From: Nocardia terrae
GTDB taxonomy: Bacteria; Actinomycetota; Actinomycetes; Mycobacteriales; Mycobacteriaceae
Length of the DNA: 64,000 nt
NCBI RefSeq assembly: GCF_009760405.1
Contig: NZ_WRPP01000001.1
Location: 1,860,001-1,924,000 of the forward strand
Direction of reading: 5' to 3'
Shown here piece by piece: positions 27,362 through 36,134 of this stretch. The notes under the pieces were generated by a model that saw only the letters and a list, made by a program, of their open reading frames with translations, was not told the DNA's origin and did not search any database. Within the stretch, counting starts at the first letter, position 1. Every line of letters begins with the position of its first letter. Made by a program: the position numbers and the translations under genes.

Positions 27362-27880
27362 TCACGGCATCGGTGAACCCGACCGATAGATGCGCACCTG
27401 TGCCTCTGCCAGTGCGGCCAGCTCCAGGAACCGCTCGACCTTGTCGTTTTTCAGGAATCCGAGAGTGTAGCCATCGCCATCGACATAGATCCCGATCAAT
27501 GAGACCCCAAGTTCGAGGCAGCGATCAGCCAAGGGCCACAGGAAGTCCTGGAGATCGCTCGAATCCCAATCCCGAACAGTGCTCCAGTCCCACCAATCCC
27601 AGGCCAATCCTTGTGGATAGGCTGGAAGATCCTGCAGCCAGTCGCGGATCTCATCCGGGTACGATTTCCAGTCACAGTAAGTCAGTCCGCTGCGGAACGG
27701 TTCACCGTCCTCGTCGAATCCGTAGAGGGAGTCGATGAGCATCTCTTCCGGGGTGAAGTAGTCTTCTTCCCCGGCATCCTCGAGCAGCTGTTCCAATCGC
27801 TCGCGAGCCGAATCCAAATCGGGTGCAAGCAGTTCGACGATTCCGGCCAGTGCCGCACGCTGTTCCTCGCCGATGATCAT
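27362..27880 (-). CDS. DUF6630-like hypothetical protein
   Basis: 172 residues from ATG 27880; ATG 27910 would add ten residues, and neither start has a good ribosome-binding site. The acidic, Trp-rich sequence includes EEDYFTPEEMLIDSL, YCDWKSYPDEIRDWL, DWWDWSTVRDWDSSD and SLIGIYVDGDGYTLGFL. The layout resembles DUF6630-type proteins, an assignment I make with moderate confidence. No catalytic motif or membrane segment. Such proteins occur near toxin/immunity genes in other genomes, but no partner toxin is visible here. Confidence 0.7.
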   Translation of the reverse strand: MIIGEEQRAALAGIVELLAPDLDSARERLEQLLEDAGEEDYFTPEEMLIDSLYGFDEDGEPFRSGLTYCDWKSYPDEIRDWLQDLPAYPQGLAWDWWDWSTVRDWDSSDLQDFLWPLADRCLELGVSLIGIYVDGDGYTLGFLKNDKVERFLELAALAEAQVRIYRSGSPMP

Positions 27881-28253
27881 GGCCCCGAATCTAGCCGGAC
27901 GCACTGACATGCCGCGAGCAGCGGTTCGAAGCGGCCGAACGGTCGGCCCTGAAGCTCGCTGGGGCCGACCGGTTTTGATCTCGAGCCCACCGTCCCCGCG
28001 TCGAAGAACGCACTACGTTGCCGAGTTTCGGAAACCGGCCTAATCTCGCACTTTCCGCCGCCATGCGGCGTCAGAAGGTCAATTCCGCTGCGATAGTGCG
28101 GGATTAGGTCGGATGATCTTGCTGCCAAGCTGCTCGCGTGAGCATCCGCTCTTGCCGCATGCCGCGCTGACCGTAGCGGCCAGCGCGGCACGGCGGAAGA
28201 TCAACTGGCCGTAGCGAACTGACCTGCCCCGGACGTCCCGCACCGATTTCCGT
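27881..28253. other. Intergenic stretch without a supported gene
   Basis: About 370 bases between the DUF6630-like gene and the DUF1254/1214 gene. Short open frames on the minus strand (for example 28079-28285) show no family resemblance and no good ribosome-binding site, so I do not call them. The promoter of the 27880 gene should lie near 27890-27960. No repeat or RNA structure seen besides the hairpin at 28254. Confidence 0.5.
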
Positions 28254-28285
28254 GTGGTGACCAGCGTGATCGTGCTGGTCACCAC
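28254..28285 (-). terminator. Perfect 12-bp hairpin just downstream of the DUF1254/1214 gene
   Basis: GTGGTGACCAGC (28254-28265) and GCTGGTCACCAC (28274-28285) form a perfect 12-bp stem with an 8-base loop. It begins six bases after the stop codon at 28292-28294 on the minus strand. No clear U tract, as usual in high-GC actinobacteria. Most likely the transcription terminator of that gene. Confidence 0.65.
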
Positions 28286-28291
28286 CGAAGG

Positions 28292-29707
28292 TCAGGCTGT
28301 TTTGACGCCGGGCGGGTTCCAAGTGCCGTCAATGATCTTGGTGTCGGGCCAGTACAACCGCAGCATCAGGTTGAAATCACCCGAGTCCGGGGCGGGCAGC
28401 CAGTTGGATTCCTTTTCCGGGCCGGGGTTTTCGCGCTGGATGTAGACATCGAGCGAGCCGTCGGGGTTCTTGCGCATCTGCTCGCCTCGCACCGCGTAGC
28501 GGTTGATCGGGTTGGCGACGAAGAAGCCCTTGTCGTTGTACATGGTCAGTGACCAGAACGCCTGCACGGGCGGGATCTCATTGGCGGAGAAGTGCAGCAC
28601 GTAGTTGCGGTCGGAGGTCAGGTTCGCGCCGGTGGCGTCGATGCGGGTGTTGGGATAGATCGCGTCCTCGGGCAGGTTCGCTCCCAGACCGCCATGCGCG
28701 ACCAGCGCGCGCCGGTCGAAGTCGATGCCGTAGGTGCCCATGCCGGTGCGGGCGATATTCCAGCCGTTGACCGGCTTACCGCCGAGATCGACCTCGATCT
28801 GCTTCAATGCTTTAGGCCAGGCGTCCTCCCAGGTCTTGCGGTCGGAATCCGACAGCGTCGAGAAGTCGAGTTTCTTGTCCGGCGTCCAGCTGGCCTTGGC
28901 CAGCTCATCGAGCACGTCCTTGTCCTCGGGGCGGGGCTGGTTGTGCGACAGGCTCGAATAGTAGAGATCCCAGTACTGCTGCGGGCTCAGGTTGTGAATG
29001 TATTTCGCGACCTCTTGGCCGACCGGCCAATCTTGGTGCAGGTCAGTGTTTTCCGGCGGCGTGTACGCGGTGCCGTAGGCGCTCAGCGGCGCGGCGGTCA
29101 GCTGCTGCTGGATCGCGGTGACCGCGGGAATGTCATCGGGGCCGTTGACCTGGATGCGGCCGATGATCCAGCCGCCGTCGGTGGGCATCTTGTACTCGTG
29201 CACCCCGTCGGGGAGGGCACCATGCCAGTTCGGTCCGGTGATGGCGAACTGGTAGGCGTGCCCCGCGCCGAGGGTCCGGGTACCCGGTGACGCCTGCACA
29301 TTGGTCCACATGTCCATGATCGGGAACAGGTGATACCGCTCGCCCATATCCGGAACACTGATCACCAACGGCTCTTTGGACACGTCGTAGAACATCGACG
29401 AATACAGGGTGTCGACATTCGCACGGACCACATTGGTGAAGGACGCGTCGGGCAGGAACGCCAGATTCCCGAACTGATTCATCGGCGCTTCTCCGCTCGC
29501 CGCCGGGTGCGCCACGTTCGTCGACTGCCGCCGCGTCACCTCCACCGACACCAGCGGATAGCTGTACACGTACGCCTTCATCGCCGCCTCCTCGCTCACA
29601 CCCGACCCCGACGACGAACTCTTCGAACACGCGGCCATACCCAGTGCGAGTACCGCTGCACCGACCACGACGGCGAGAATCTTTCCTCGACCAGCTCTCG
29701 AACTCAC
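28292..29707 (-). CDS. DUF1254/DUF1214 secreted lipoprotein
   Basis: 471 residues. GTG 29707 has GGAGGG three bases upstream. The signal peptide ends in a lipobox (LGMAAC, Cys27), followed by a Ser/Gly linker. The mature protein has an N-terminal DUF1254 domain (YVYSYPLVSVEVTRRQ, TNVVRANVDTLYSSMFYD, ISVPDMGERYHLFPIMDMWTN) and a C-terminal DUF1214 domain (LHFSANEIPPVQAFWSLTMYN, GFFVANPINRYA). These two-domain proteins are widespread in actinobacteria and of unknown activity, probably envelope-associated. Apparently monocistronic with its own terminator. Confidence 0.92.
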   Translation of the reverse strand: MSSRAGRGKILAVVVGAAVLALGMAACSKSSSSGSGVSEEAAMKAYVYSYPLVSVEVTRRQSTNVAHPAASGEAPMNQFGNLAFLPDASFTNVVRANVDTLYSSMFYDVSKEPLVISVPDMGERYHLFPIMDMWTNVQASPGTRTLGAGHAYQFAITGPNWHGALPDGVHEYKMPTDGGWIIGRIQVNGPDDIPAVTAIQQQLTAAPLSAYGTAYTPPENTDLHQDWPVGQEVAKYIHNLSPQQYWDLYYSSLSHNQPRPEDKDVLDELAKASWTPDKKLDFSTLSDSDRKTWEDAWPKALKQIEVDLGGKPVNGWNIARTGMGTYGIDFDRRALVAHGGLGANLPEDAIYPNTRIDATGANLTSDRNYVLHFSANEIPPVQAFWSLTMYNDKGFFVANPINRYAVRGEQMRKNPDGSLDVYIQRENPGPEKESNWLPAPDSGDFNLMLRLYWPDTKIIDGTWNPPGVKTA

Positions 29708-29932
29708 AGGCCCTCCTCATGGGCTCGCCACGATCGAACCAACCAGATTTGCCACCAGATAACTGCGGCATATTCGAGGTTAAACCCCCACGCTCGCCCC
29801 ACCGGAACACTCCGCGCTCGCGTCTCAGGCTACGAACATCCTCAATTGCCGATTGATCGCTCGGTTCGGGACGGTCGCGGTGCCCGCCGGCGAATGCACT
29901 GAACCAGCCGAATACAGGACACTGCCGCGGTC

Positions 29933-30260
29933 TAGCTGGGCCGTGCGCCGAGCACGTTCTCCGGGGATATTGTCGACCAGTTTTCGTGGGGTGACGTGTT
30001 TCCTCGATGGCTACGACTACGCCGCACGTCGATCGGGAGGCCGAGGGCTGGAGGGTTTTCGTGACTGGCTCCTGGCCGATCATCTTCGTCGCCAAAGCAG
30101 CTTCGGCTGGTCTGGGTTGATCGCGCAGATCGCGCTGCCCGAGTGGGATTTCGTCACCGATCTCACTCCCGAACAGGAGACCCACCTCCTCGATGTGCTG
30201 TTCGATCTGCTCGATCGCTATTTCGCAGAGTGCGAAGCGTCAGCTGAACTTCCGCTCTAG
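29933..30260 (+). pseudogene. Frameshifted gene for a small unknown protein
   Basis: The C-terminal part (30002-30260) reads FLDGYDYAARRSGG, GFRDWLLADH, GWSGLIAQIALP and FDLLDRYFAEC, a native-looking acidic protein of a kind common in actinobacteria. Immediately upstream, a different frame reads LGRAPSTFSGDIVDQFSWGDV. Removing one T from the TTT at 29999-30001 joins the two as GDV-FLDGYDYA. The upstream frame is itself blocked by a TAG at 29933-29935. If unmodified, translation would need a GTG at 29943 in the second frame. I judge it a decaying gene or a sequencing indel; function unknown. Confidence 0.55.
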
Positions 30261-30496
30261 GTAGGCGCACTTTCGGTCAGGTCCTTGTTGGGGTGCGGGA
30301 GTTGGTCTGTGTGGGTCACTCTGCGGACCGTGCAACCGGGGTCAACTTACCGACGATGAGGGGGCTGTGCCCTTCGGTCGGTGCTGGGCTCCTGCTCGTG
30401 AATCGGGAATTTCCCGGTCGGTGACCGAATTTGCGCTCCCGCACAGTGATTCGAGCCACACTCCCTTATTCGACGTTGATCTAGTGGCACCGCATC
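30261..30496. other. Intergenic stretch, promoter region of the secreted protein gene
   Basis: No convincing coding frame in this stretch between the frameshifted gene and the secreted protein gene. It ends in an A+T-richer segment before the palindrome at 30497, where the promoter of the gene at 30572 is expected. Nothing else seen. Confidence 0.4.
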
Positions 30497-30511
30497 CGAT
30501 ACGAAGTATCG
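30497..30511. promoter_or_regulatory. Perfect palindrome, candidate operator
   Basis: CGATAC-GAA-GTATCG is a perfect 6+3+6 inverted repeat located 60 bases before the ATG at 30572. Position and symmetry fit a dimeric repressor site at the promoter of the secreted glycine-rich protein gene. No regulator is identified. Confidence 0.35.
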
Positions 30512-30571
30512 ACGTAGTTGTGTGGGCATTCGGTTCAGTCCGGATCGATGCCGGGGATGTGGAGGAAATTC

Positions 30572-30907
30572 ATGAAGCGTCGGGTCCTTTCTGCTGGTCT
30601 GCTGGCCGTGCTGCCGGTCGCGGCCACCATCGCGTTCGCGGGCAACGCACAGGCCGCTCCGGTCGCGGAAGCTCCGCAGTTGCAGCCGGTGTCGGCGGGC
30701 ATCGACCTGCAGCCGGTCACCACAAATCCGGACGCGGCGAACTCGGATCCGGTGATGAATGGCGCCGCCGGCGGCGCGCTCGTGGGATTGGCCGTTGGTT
30801 CGGCGGTGCCGGCCGTGGGTAGCGCCACCGGCGCGCTCGCCGGCGGACTGATCGGTGCTCTCGTCGGCGCGACGAACCCGTCCGTCGTCCCCCAGGTCCT
30901 GCCCTGA
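30572..30907 (+). CDS. Small secreted glycine-zipper-like protein
   Basis: 111 residues. ATG 30572 (MKRRVLSAGLLAVLPVAAT) has GGAGG at ideal spacing, favouring it over an upstream in-frame ATG at 30518. A classic signal peptide ends at AQAA, about residue 27. The mature chain has a Pro/Gln-rich stretch followed by a small-residue segment full of Gly and Ala (AAGGALVGLAVGS, TGALAGGLIGALVGA) that could insert in a membrane as a glycine zipper. Probably exported or envelope-associated; function unknown. Single gene with palindrome upstream and strong terminator downstream. Confidence 0.85.
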   Translation: MKRRVLSAGLLAVLPVAATIAFAGNAQAAPVAEAPQLQPVSAGIDLQPVTTNPDAANSDPVMNGAAGGALVGLAVGSAVPAVGSATGALAGGLIGALVGATNPSVVPQVLP

Positions 30908-30930
30908 TCCCGCACCAAGCGGATCGGTGA

Positions 30931-30963
30931 AACGGCCGCGCACCCCAGAGGTGCGCGGCCGTT
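30931..30963 (+). terminator. Strong intrinsic terminator-like hairpin
   Basis: AACGGCCGCGCACC (30931-30944) and GGTGCGCGGCCGTT (30950-30963) form a perfect 14-bp stem with a 5-base loop, 24 bases after the stop codon of the secreted protein gene. This is the most stable hairpin I noticed in the window. Confidence 0.85.
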
Positions 30964-31549
30964 CGCATTCCCGGGAAACCCAGGCTGATTTCAGCCGTCT
31001 CATCCCAGCCGGAGAGGTGTCCGCCCAATCCTCGTGGAGCTGTCAGCCGCCGCTGTGCATGACCTCGGCCGCGCGGACCGGTGGCTTCGTCCACGGGGAA
31101 GAGGATGCTCGGATCGAGTTGTCCCACAAGGTCCTTCGATTTCAGCCAGGCTCGAGACGGCTGCGAACTTGCGCCGTAGCTTCGAGTCGATCGGGAAGCC
31201 CATGTAGTACAACGCCGCGCCCTTCCAGGCCGCGGCTCCAACGGCGAATAGTCCAAGCCCGCATGCCCTTACAGAACCTGGTCGTGGTTGGCGCTCAGGG
31301 CTGCTCGGTGCCGACGGTTTCGATGGTGGCCGAGCGTTTGTGTGAGTCCACCCGGTGATTGCGCGGTGGTGGGGTTCGCGCTCGGGGTGGGCCCGGCCCG
31401 GATTCGACCCCTTCCCACCGGGGTGAGGCTGTACGCCGGTACCGGGTCGGCTAGCAACGCGACCGGGCGTACCCGAGCCAACGCTGCTGCACCACTTCGG
31501 GATCCAACTCCGCCGGCAAGTTCGGCATGTGTGCGGGCCGAGATCGTGG
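30964..31549. other. Gene-poor stretch with a possible degraded coding remnant
   Basis: Nearly 590 bases without an intact gene between a plus-strand and a minus-strand gene. On the minus strand around 31100-31250 a protein-like stretch (GLFAVGAAAWKGAALYYMGF, then IDSKLRRKFAAVSSLAEIE) breaks off, and a plausible continuation (LVGQLDPSILFPVDEATGP) appears in another frame. This suggests a frameshifted fragment of an unknown gene. The remainder (31260-31549) is G+C-rich with no clear signal. The UbiA-type gene terminates into this stretch. Confidence 0.35.
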
Positions 31550-32497
31550 TCAGGTGAGGTAGACGGCTATACCGGTTGTGGCGATACACGCCAGGGCCAA
31601 GGACTGGAGGGTGCGGTCGGCGAGCACGATCTCTTCGGGTTCGCCGGCTCCGGCGCCGTCGATGTCGACTGCGTAGCGCAGGATGCTGATTGTGAAGGGG
31701 ATCATGGAGATTGCGAACCACGGGTTGTCCTTGTGGTCGGGCTCGAATGCCCACAGTCCGTAGAAGACCACGACTGCCGTGCCCGATAAGGTCCAGACGA
31801 AACGTAGGTAGGTGGGGGTGTAGTACTGCAACGACTTGCGGATTTTGGCGCCGGTGTCCAGTGCGATTTTCAACTCGGCATAGCGTTTGCCCGCGGCCAT
31901 GAACAGTGAGCCGAAGGCCGCTATCAGCAGGAACCATTGCGACAGACGGATATTCGCGGCCGCGCCGCCGGCGACCGCGCGCAGCAGGAAGCCCGAGGAC
32001 ACGATGCAGATGTCGAGGACGGCCTGATGCTTGAGACCGAAGCAGTAGGCCAGCTGGATGCCGACGTAAGCGGCCATCACCACCGCCAGCTGCCATGTCG
32101 CCACGAACGAGATCAGGATCGAGGCGGTCAGCAGCAGTGCTGACAGCGCGTAGGCCAGACGTATCGGAACCACTCCGGCGGCGATCGGCCGGTAGCGTTT
32201 GGTCGGATGCGCTCGGTCGGCGTCCACGTCGAGCGAGTCGTTGACCAGGTAGATGCCCGACGCGGCCAGGCAGAACACCACGAACGCGATACCGATGTGC
32301 AGATCGCGGGTGAGATCGGAGATGGCGAGGGTGTCGGTGCCCGGAATCGTGCCCGCCGCCAGCGGTGCGGCCAGCACCAGCACGTTCTTCACCCACTGAC
32401 GTGGCCGCAGGGCTTTGACCAGGCCGCTGGTCAGGGTCTTGGGCGGTCCGGTGAAGGCGGCCTCGTCGAGTTCGATGGTGGTCGGCTCTTCGCTCAT
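31550..32497 (-). CDS. DPPR-synthase-type UbiA prenyltransferase (decaprenyl-phosphate phosphoribosyltransferase)
   Basis: 315 residues from ATG 32497 (MSEEPTTIELDEAAF), with an AGG-containing site upstream. Eight to nine membrane helices. LRPRQWVKNVLVLAAPLAAG and the NDSLDVDADRAHPTKRYRPI segment (NDxxDxxxD Mg-binding motif plus HPTKRYRP) are diagnostic of the actinobacterial UbiA homologue that moves 5-phosphoribose from PRPP to decaprenyl phosphate, the first committed step to the arabinose donor of arabinogalactan. In mycolata this gene normally sits in the galactan/arabinan cluster; here it stands alone, so it may be a paralogue. Genome-wide copy number cannot be judged. Confidence 0.88.
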   Translation of the reverse strand: MSEEPTTIELDEAAFTGPPKTLTSGLVKALRPRQWVKNVLVLAAPLAAGTIPGTDTLAISDLTRDLHIGIAFVVFCLAASGIYLVNDSLDVDADRAHPTKRYRPIAAGVVPIRLAYALSALLLTASILISFVATWQLAVVMAAYVGIQLAYCFGLKHQAVLDICIVSSGFLLRAVAGGAAANIRLSQWFLLIAAFGSLFMAAGKRYAELKIALDTGAKIRKSLQYYTPTYLRFVWTLSGTAVVVFYGLWAFEPDHKDNPWFAISMIPFTISILRYAVDIDGAGAGEPEEIVLADRTLQSLALACIATTGIAVYLT

Positions 32498-32693
32498 ATC
32501 AACCTGACTGTTCCTGTGGCGGAATCGCTTTCCGCGCGACGAGCAGTGCGCTTCGACGGCTCCGCGATCGCGTCGACCCGCGACACCGCCGACGCCATAC
32601 TCCCAAACAGTCACCTGTATGTCTCGGCGTCGAACCAGCCGATCCGCTGCCGCGTAGATTCGGATCGTGGCGGCGTAACCGACGGTCGTGGAA

Positions 32694-33047
32694 ATGCGTG
32701 ATCTAATCGCGAGCATGGAGAAGTTCGATGCCTGGCTCGATCAGATTCATGATCGGGAGGGCCGATTCGACTACCGTGCCATCTATTCCGCGTACCTGGA
32801 TGCGGCGGGCGGGCACGAGTCGAAGGGTGGCGAGTCGTCGGCTCGTCGGCTCGACGATGGGGGGTTCGAGATTCGGGTGGGGCGGGAGACGATCGTGTTG
32901 GCCGATGATGCCGAGCGGGAGGCGTTGGCTGCCCATATGGTGCGTCGGTATTGCGGTGACCGGTATCCGGATATGCGGGCGTGGGAGGACCAGCGGCACT
33001 CCTGGTATGTCGAGGATCTTCACGACTGGTCGAACGACATCGGGTGA
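32694..33047 (+). CDS. Hypothetical protein
   Basis: 117 residues from ATG 32694 (MRDLIASMEKFDAWLDQ); GTG 32688 and ATG 32715 are alternative starts in the same frame. Small, acidic, soluble, with WLDQIHDREGRFDYRAIY, a glycine/serine-rich centre and a C-terminal segment RAWEDQRHSWYVEDLHDW. No family recognised. It starts 196 bases from the divergent UbiA-type gene. Confidence 0.6.
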   Translation: MRDLIASMEKFDAWLDQIHDREGRFDYRAIYSAYLDAAGGHESKGGESSARRLDDGGFEIRVGRETIVLADDAEREALAAHMVRRYCGDRYPDMRAWEDQRHSWYVEDLHDWSNDIG

Positions 33048-33178
33048 GAACACAACTGCCACTCCGCTCGAGGTTTGAGGATCGATTCGGTGGTATTGGG
33101 TCGGTCGACGGTCCAGTCGGATAACAATGGGGGCGGGCCGGGCTCTAAAGGGTGGTCCGGGGGAAGAGCCGACTGATC

Positions 33179-35008
33179 ATGGATGCGAAGCTGCCGCGAC
33201 GAGGATTCCTACTGGGTGCGTTGGGGATCGCGGGGATCGGGATGGCGGGGCGGGCGGGGGCCGATCCCGTGGCGGTTCCGCCTCCGTCGCTGCCGATTCC
33301 GTCGTTGCCTTCACTGCCGGTCACACCGTTGAACTATCATTCGCCGACGTTGGAGCCCTTCGTCGATCCGTTGCCGATCATCGAAACCGTCTCGGCGGCA
33401 GGGGAGTTGGCGGCGATGTCGGGGACGCATCGCTACCATCGGGATCTGCCGGAGACGCGGAGTTGGGGGTTCGAGCGTCCGGTGCTGGGGCCGACTCTGG
33501 AAGCCCGGCGGGATCAGGTGGCGCACATCGGGTTTCGGAACGAGTTGGGCACGCACGTGCTCGCCCAGCATGTGGATCTGACCATGCACGGGGTGACCGA
33601 GCTGGATCGGACCGATCCGCGGTTCACCGTGCACCTGCACGGGGGGACGAATCGGCCGGATTCGGATGGGCATCCGCTGATCGGCTGGCGCAATGGCGGC
33701 GGGCCGCGGTTCGAGTACTCGAATCGGCAAGAGGCGGCGGGGCTCTGGTATCACGACCACACGATGGGAATCAGCAGGCTCAATATTCAAGCCGGGCTGG
33801 CCGGGATGTACTACCTGCGGGACGAATTCGATACCGGCGCCGACGACAATCCGATCGGCCTGCCCAGCGGGGAGTTCGAGATCCCGCTCATCGTGCAGGA
33901 TCGCACGTTCAATGCCGACGGCACCTTGCAGCCGATGGTGGCGTGGTATCTGCCCACGGGTTACAACCAGTCCGGTCAGCTCGGCGACGTGGCGTGCGTC
34001 AACGGCGTCGTGTGGCCGCGTCTGGAGGTGCGCCGCACCGTGTACCGATTCCGGGTGCTCAACGGATCCAATTCGCGGCCATACCTTTTCACGCTCTCCA
34101 ACGGCATGCCGTTCTTCGCGATCGGCGGCGACCTCGGGCTGCTCGACGCACCCGTGATCACGCCGACGATCCGGGTGAGCCCGGGCGAGCGGGTGGACCT
34201 GCTGGTGGATTTCGGCCCGCTGCGCGACGGCGAGGTGGTGGACCTGCTCAATGTCGCGCTCAACGATCTCGGCAACAGCATCTTCATGATTCCCGCCGTC
34301 CGCGACATCATGCGGTTCACCGTCGCCGGTGACGGCCCGCCCGCCGCGGTTCCGCCGGTGCTGCGCGGGGGCGCGGGCCTGCCGGATACCTTGGAGCCCA
34401 GCTATTCACCGGAGACGGTGCGCACCATGACCATGATGGGTTACAACGACCCCGCCCGTGCGGCCGCGGTCTTCCCCGGCATGGGCGTGCTGAACAACCT
34501 GCCCTTCCTGGGCACCGACATCGATATGACGCGCGCGGGCACCACCGAACGCTGGGACATCGTCAATACCACCGCCTTCGACCACCCCGTCCACATCCAC
34601 CTCGCCCGGATGCGCGTGCTCAGCCGCCTGCCCATCAATGCCGCCGCCTATTGGGCCGCGAATCCTCCGCCCGCCTTCGGTACTCGCTGGGCGCCCCCGG
34701 CCGACGCCTACGCCGTGGGTTCCGAGCAGCTGCCGCCGGCCTGGGAGCTCGGCTGGAAGGATACGGTCGAATGCCCCACCGAGACGGTCACCCGGATCAT
34801 GGTGCGCTGGCCGTCGGTGGAGGAAATGGGCTTCGATCCCGACCGGCCGGTTGCCGTGCCGCCCGGTGCGGAGGCGATCTCACCCACCGGAATGCATGAC
34901 GCCGAACAGCTTTCGGACGACGAGCAGATCCGCGGTTACGTCTGGCACTGCCACAACCTCGACCACGCCGACCACGACATGATGCAGCAGATCCGGGTGC
35001 TGCCCTGA
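33179..35008 (+). CDS. Tat-exported multicopper oxidase (CotA/bilirubin-oxidase-like)
   Basis: 609 residues from ATG 33179; GTG 33152 would lengthen the N-region. The N-terminus LPRRGFLLGALGIAG is a twin-arginine signal, so a folded copper enzyme is exported. Copper ligands are complete: HLHGG (about 160), WYHDHTMG (about 196), HPVHIH (about 472) and WHCHNLDHADHDM near the C-terminus (type 1 copper with Met axial ligand). Length and motifs fit three-cupredoxin oxidases that oxidise phenolics or metals with O2. Expected outside the membrane. Stand-alone gene followed by a small hairpin. Confidence 0.93.
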   Translation: MDAKLPRRGFLLGALGIAGIGMAGRAGADPVAVPPPSLPIPSLPSLPVTPLNYHSPTLEPFVDPLPIIETVSAAGELAAMSGTHRYHRDLPETRSWGFERPVLGPTLEARRDQVAHIGFRNELGTHVLAQHVDLTMHGVTELDRTDPRFTVHLHGGTNRPDSDGHPLIGWRNGGGPRFEYSNRQEAAGLWYHDHTMGISRLNIQAGLAGMYYLRDEFDTGADDNPIGLPSGEFEIPLIVQDRTFNADGTLQPMVAWYLPTGYNQSGQLGDVACVNGVVWPRLEVRRTVYRFRVLNGSNSRPYLFTLSNGMPFFAIGGDLGLLDAPVITPTIRVSPGERVDLLVDFGPLRDGEVVDLLNVALNDLGNSIFMIPAVRDIMRFTVAGDGPPAAVPPVLRGGAGLPDTLEPSYSPETVRTMTMMGYNDPARAAAVFPGMGVLNNLPFLGTDIDMTRAGTTERWDIVNTTAFDHPVHIHLARMRVLSRLPINAAAYWAANPPPAFGTRWAPPADAYAVGSEQLPPAWELGWKDTVECPTETVTRIMVRWPSVEEMGFDPDRPVAVPPGAEAISPTGMHDAEQLSDDEQIRGYVWHCHNLDHADHDMMQQIRVLP

Positions 35009-35009
35009 T

Positions 35010-35029
35010 TCGAGTACACCGCTACTCGA
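35010..35029 (+). terminator. Small hairpin after the multicopper oxidase gene
   Basis: TCGAGTA (35010-35016) pairs with TACTCGA (35023-35029) over a six-base loop, starting two bases after the stop codon. The stem is short, so termination is only likely. Confidence 0.4.
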
Positions 35030-35318
35030 TTAACGACCTCTCGTTCGGCGCACTATGTATCTGTAGGGGCAACGGCGCTCTCGAACTGCGGACGGGCCCG
35101 GGTGATTTCGCGCTGCCGCCGCATTCGCTGGTCACTGTGTTCCCGCGCGACACCGATGCTGCGATGCCGGTACATCGAGGTCACCCACGACGAAATGACC
35201 ACCCCGCACGCCCTCGCCATGCTCGCGACCATCCTCGACGAACACCTGTGAGCGCTTACAATCCCAATGCCCGGCGTTGTTCGAGTTCTCAACCCTCTCG
35301 GGAGAGGTGATCGCCGAA
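35030..35318. other. Intergenic stretch with a possible gene fragment
   Basis: At 35156-35251 (plus strand) a short frame reads MLRCRYIEVTHDEMTTPHA and continues LAMLATILDEHL, resembling the C-terminal end of an alpha/beta hydrolase, with no matching upstream body. It may be a residue of a deleted gene or chance. No other feature is visible until the gene at 35319, whose promoter must lie between 35252 and 35318. Confidence 0.3.
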
Positions 35319-36029
35319 ATGATCACTGCGCGAATGCTTGCCACCGTCCTCGCCGTGTTCGCCCTCGTCGGCGGCATGCTCACCGTGGGGTCGGGCCCGG
35401 CCGCCGCGTTCGGGCCGTGCGTGCCCGGAGATCCGTTGCGGCCCATGGCCGAACTGCTGGCGACCTCGAGCGCGGACGTCATCACCGATCCCGCGGACGC
35501 CCGGCTGTCCGACCCGCTGACCGTGTTCGACGCCGAGGTGAACGCGACCGCGGTGCTCGAGCTCGGCGTCGCGGTCCACTCCGAGCTCGTCCAGGGCGTG
35601 CACTGGTCCGAGCAGACCCGGCAGCTCACCTACCAGGCCGCCCGCCGATTCGAATTGGCCTGCACCAGTAACGAAAACCTGTGCTGGATGGCCGACGACC
35701 TGCGTGGCCGCCACAACCTGGACTCCGAGCTGGGTCTGGCCTATCTGCCCTCGACCGACGCGCAGACCGACGGATTCCGCATCCGGGTTCCGGGCATCGA
35801 CCGCGCCCGGCTGCAGGACGCCCTGCTCGCCGATCCGGTGGCCCGCGACCGTCTGGGCGGCGGCTGGATCACCGCGGACGACTCGCTCGTCCTGGTCGCC
35901 GACCTGGCCGATCTGGATGTCGCGCGATCCTTCGTCGAAGGGATGGGCGCGCAATGGGATCCGGCGGCGGTCCAATACGGAGATCGCGAACTGGTCACCG
36001 GTGAGTGCATACGCGGAGTGCTCTTTTGA
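35319..36029 (+). CDS. Secreted hypothetical protein
   Basis: 236 residues from ATG 35319 (MITARMLATVLAVFALVGG); ATG 35334 is possible. A signal peptide with cleavage near AAA-F (about residue 30) is evident. The mature part holds at least four Cys residues (GPCVPGD, FELACTSNENLCWM, GECIRG), probably forming disulfides outside the cell. It includes SELVQGVHWSEQTRQLTYQA and a C-terminal region with AQWDPAAVQYGD. No named family. Monocistronic; function unknown. Confidence 0.75.
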   Translation: MITARMLATVLAVFALVGGMLTVGSGPAAAFGPCVPGDPLRPMAELLATSSADVITDPADARLSDPLTVFDAEVNATAVLELGVAVHSELVQGVHWSEQTRQLTYQAARRFELACTSNENLCWMADDLRGRHNLDSELGLAYLPSTDAQTDGFRIRVPGIDRARLQDALLADPVARDRLGGGWITADDSLVLVADLADLDVARSFVEGMGAQWDPAAVQYGDRELVTGECIRGVLF

Positions 36030-36134
36030 CTGTGACTTCTGACAGTTCGCGCAGCTCCGCGCTGTGAGATGTCGGGAAACGGGAAACAAGGTCAACAGCT
36101 CTCCGAATTACCCGATAAGGCAACGTACTTCGGG

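Noticed and set aside
30367..30822. Open frame overlapping the secreted glycine-rich protein gene
   Set aside because: It is out of frame with a gene that has a good signal peptide and ribosome-binding site; its own sequence is low-complexity Arg/Gly.
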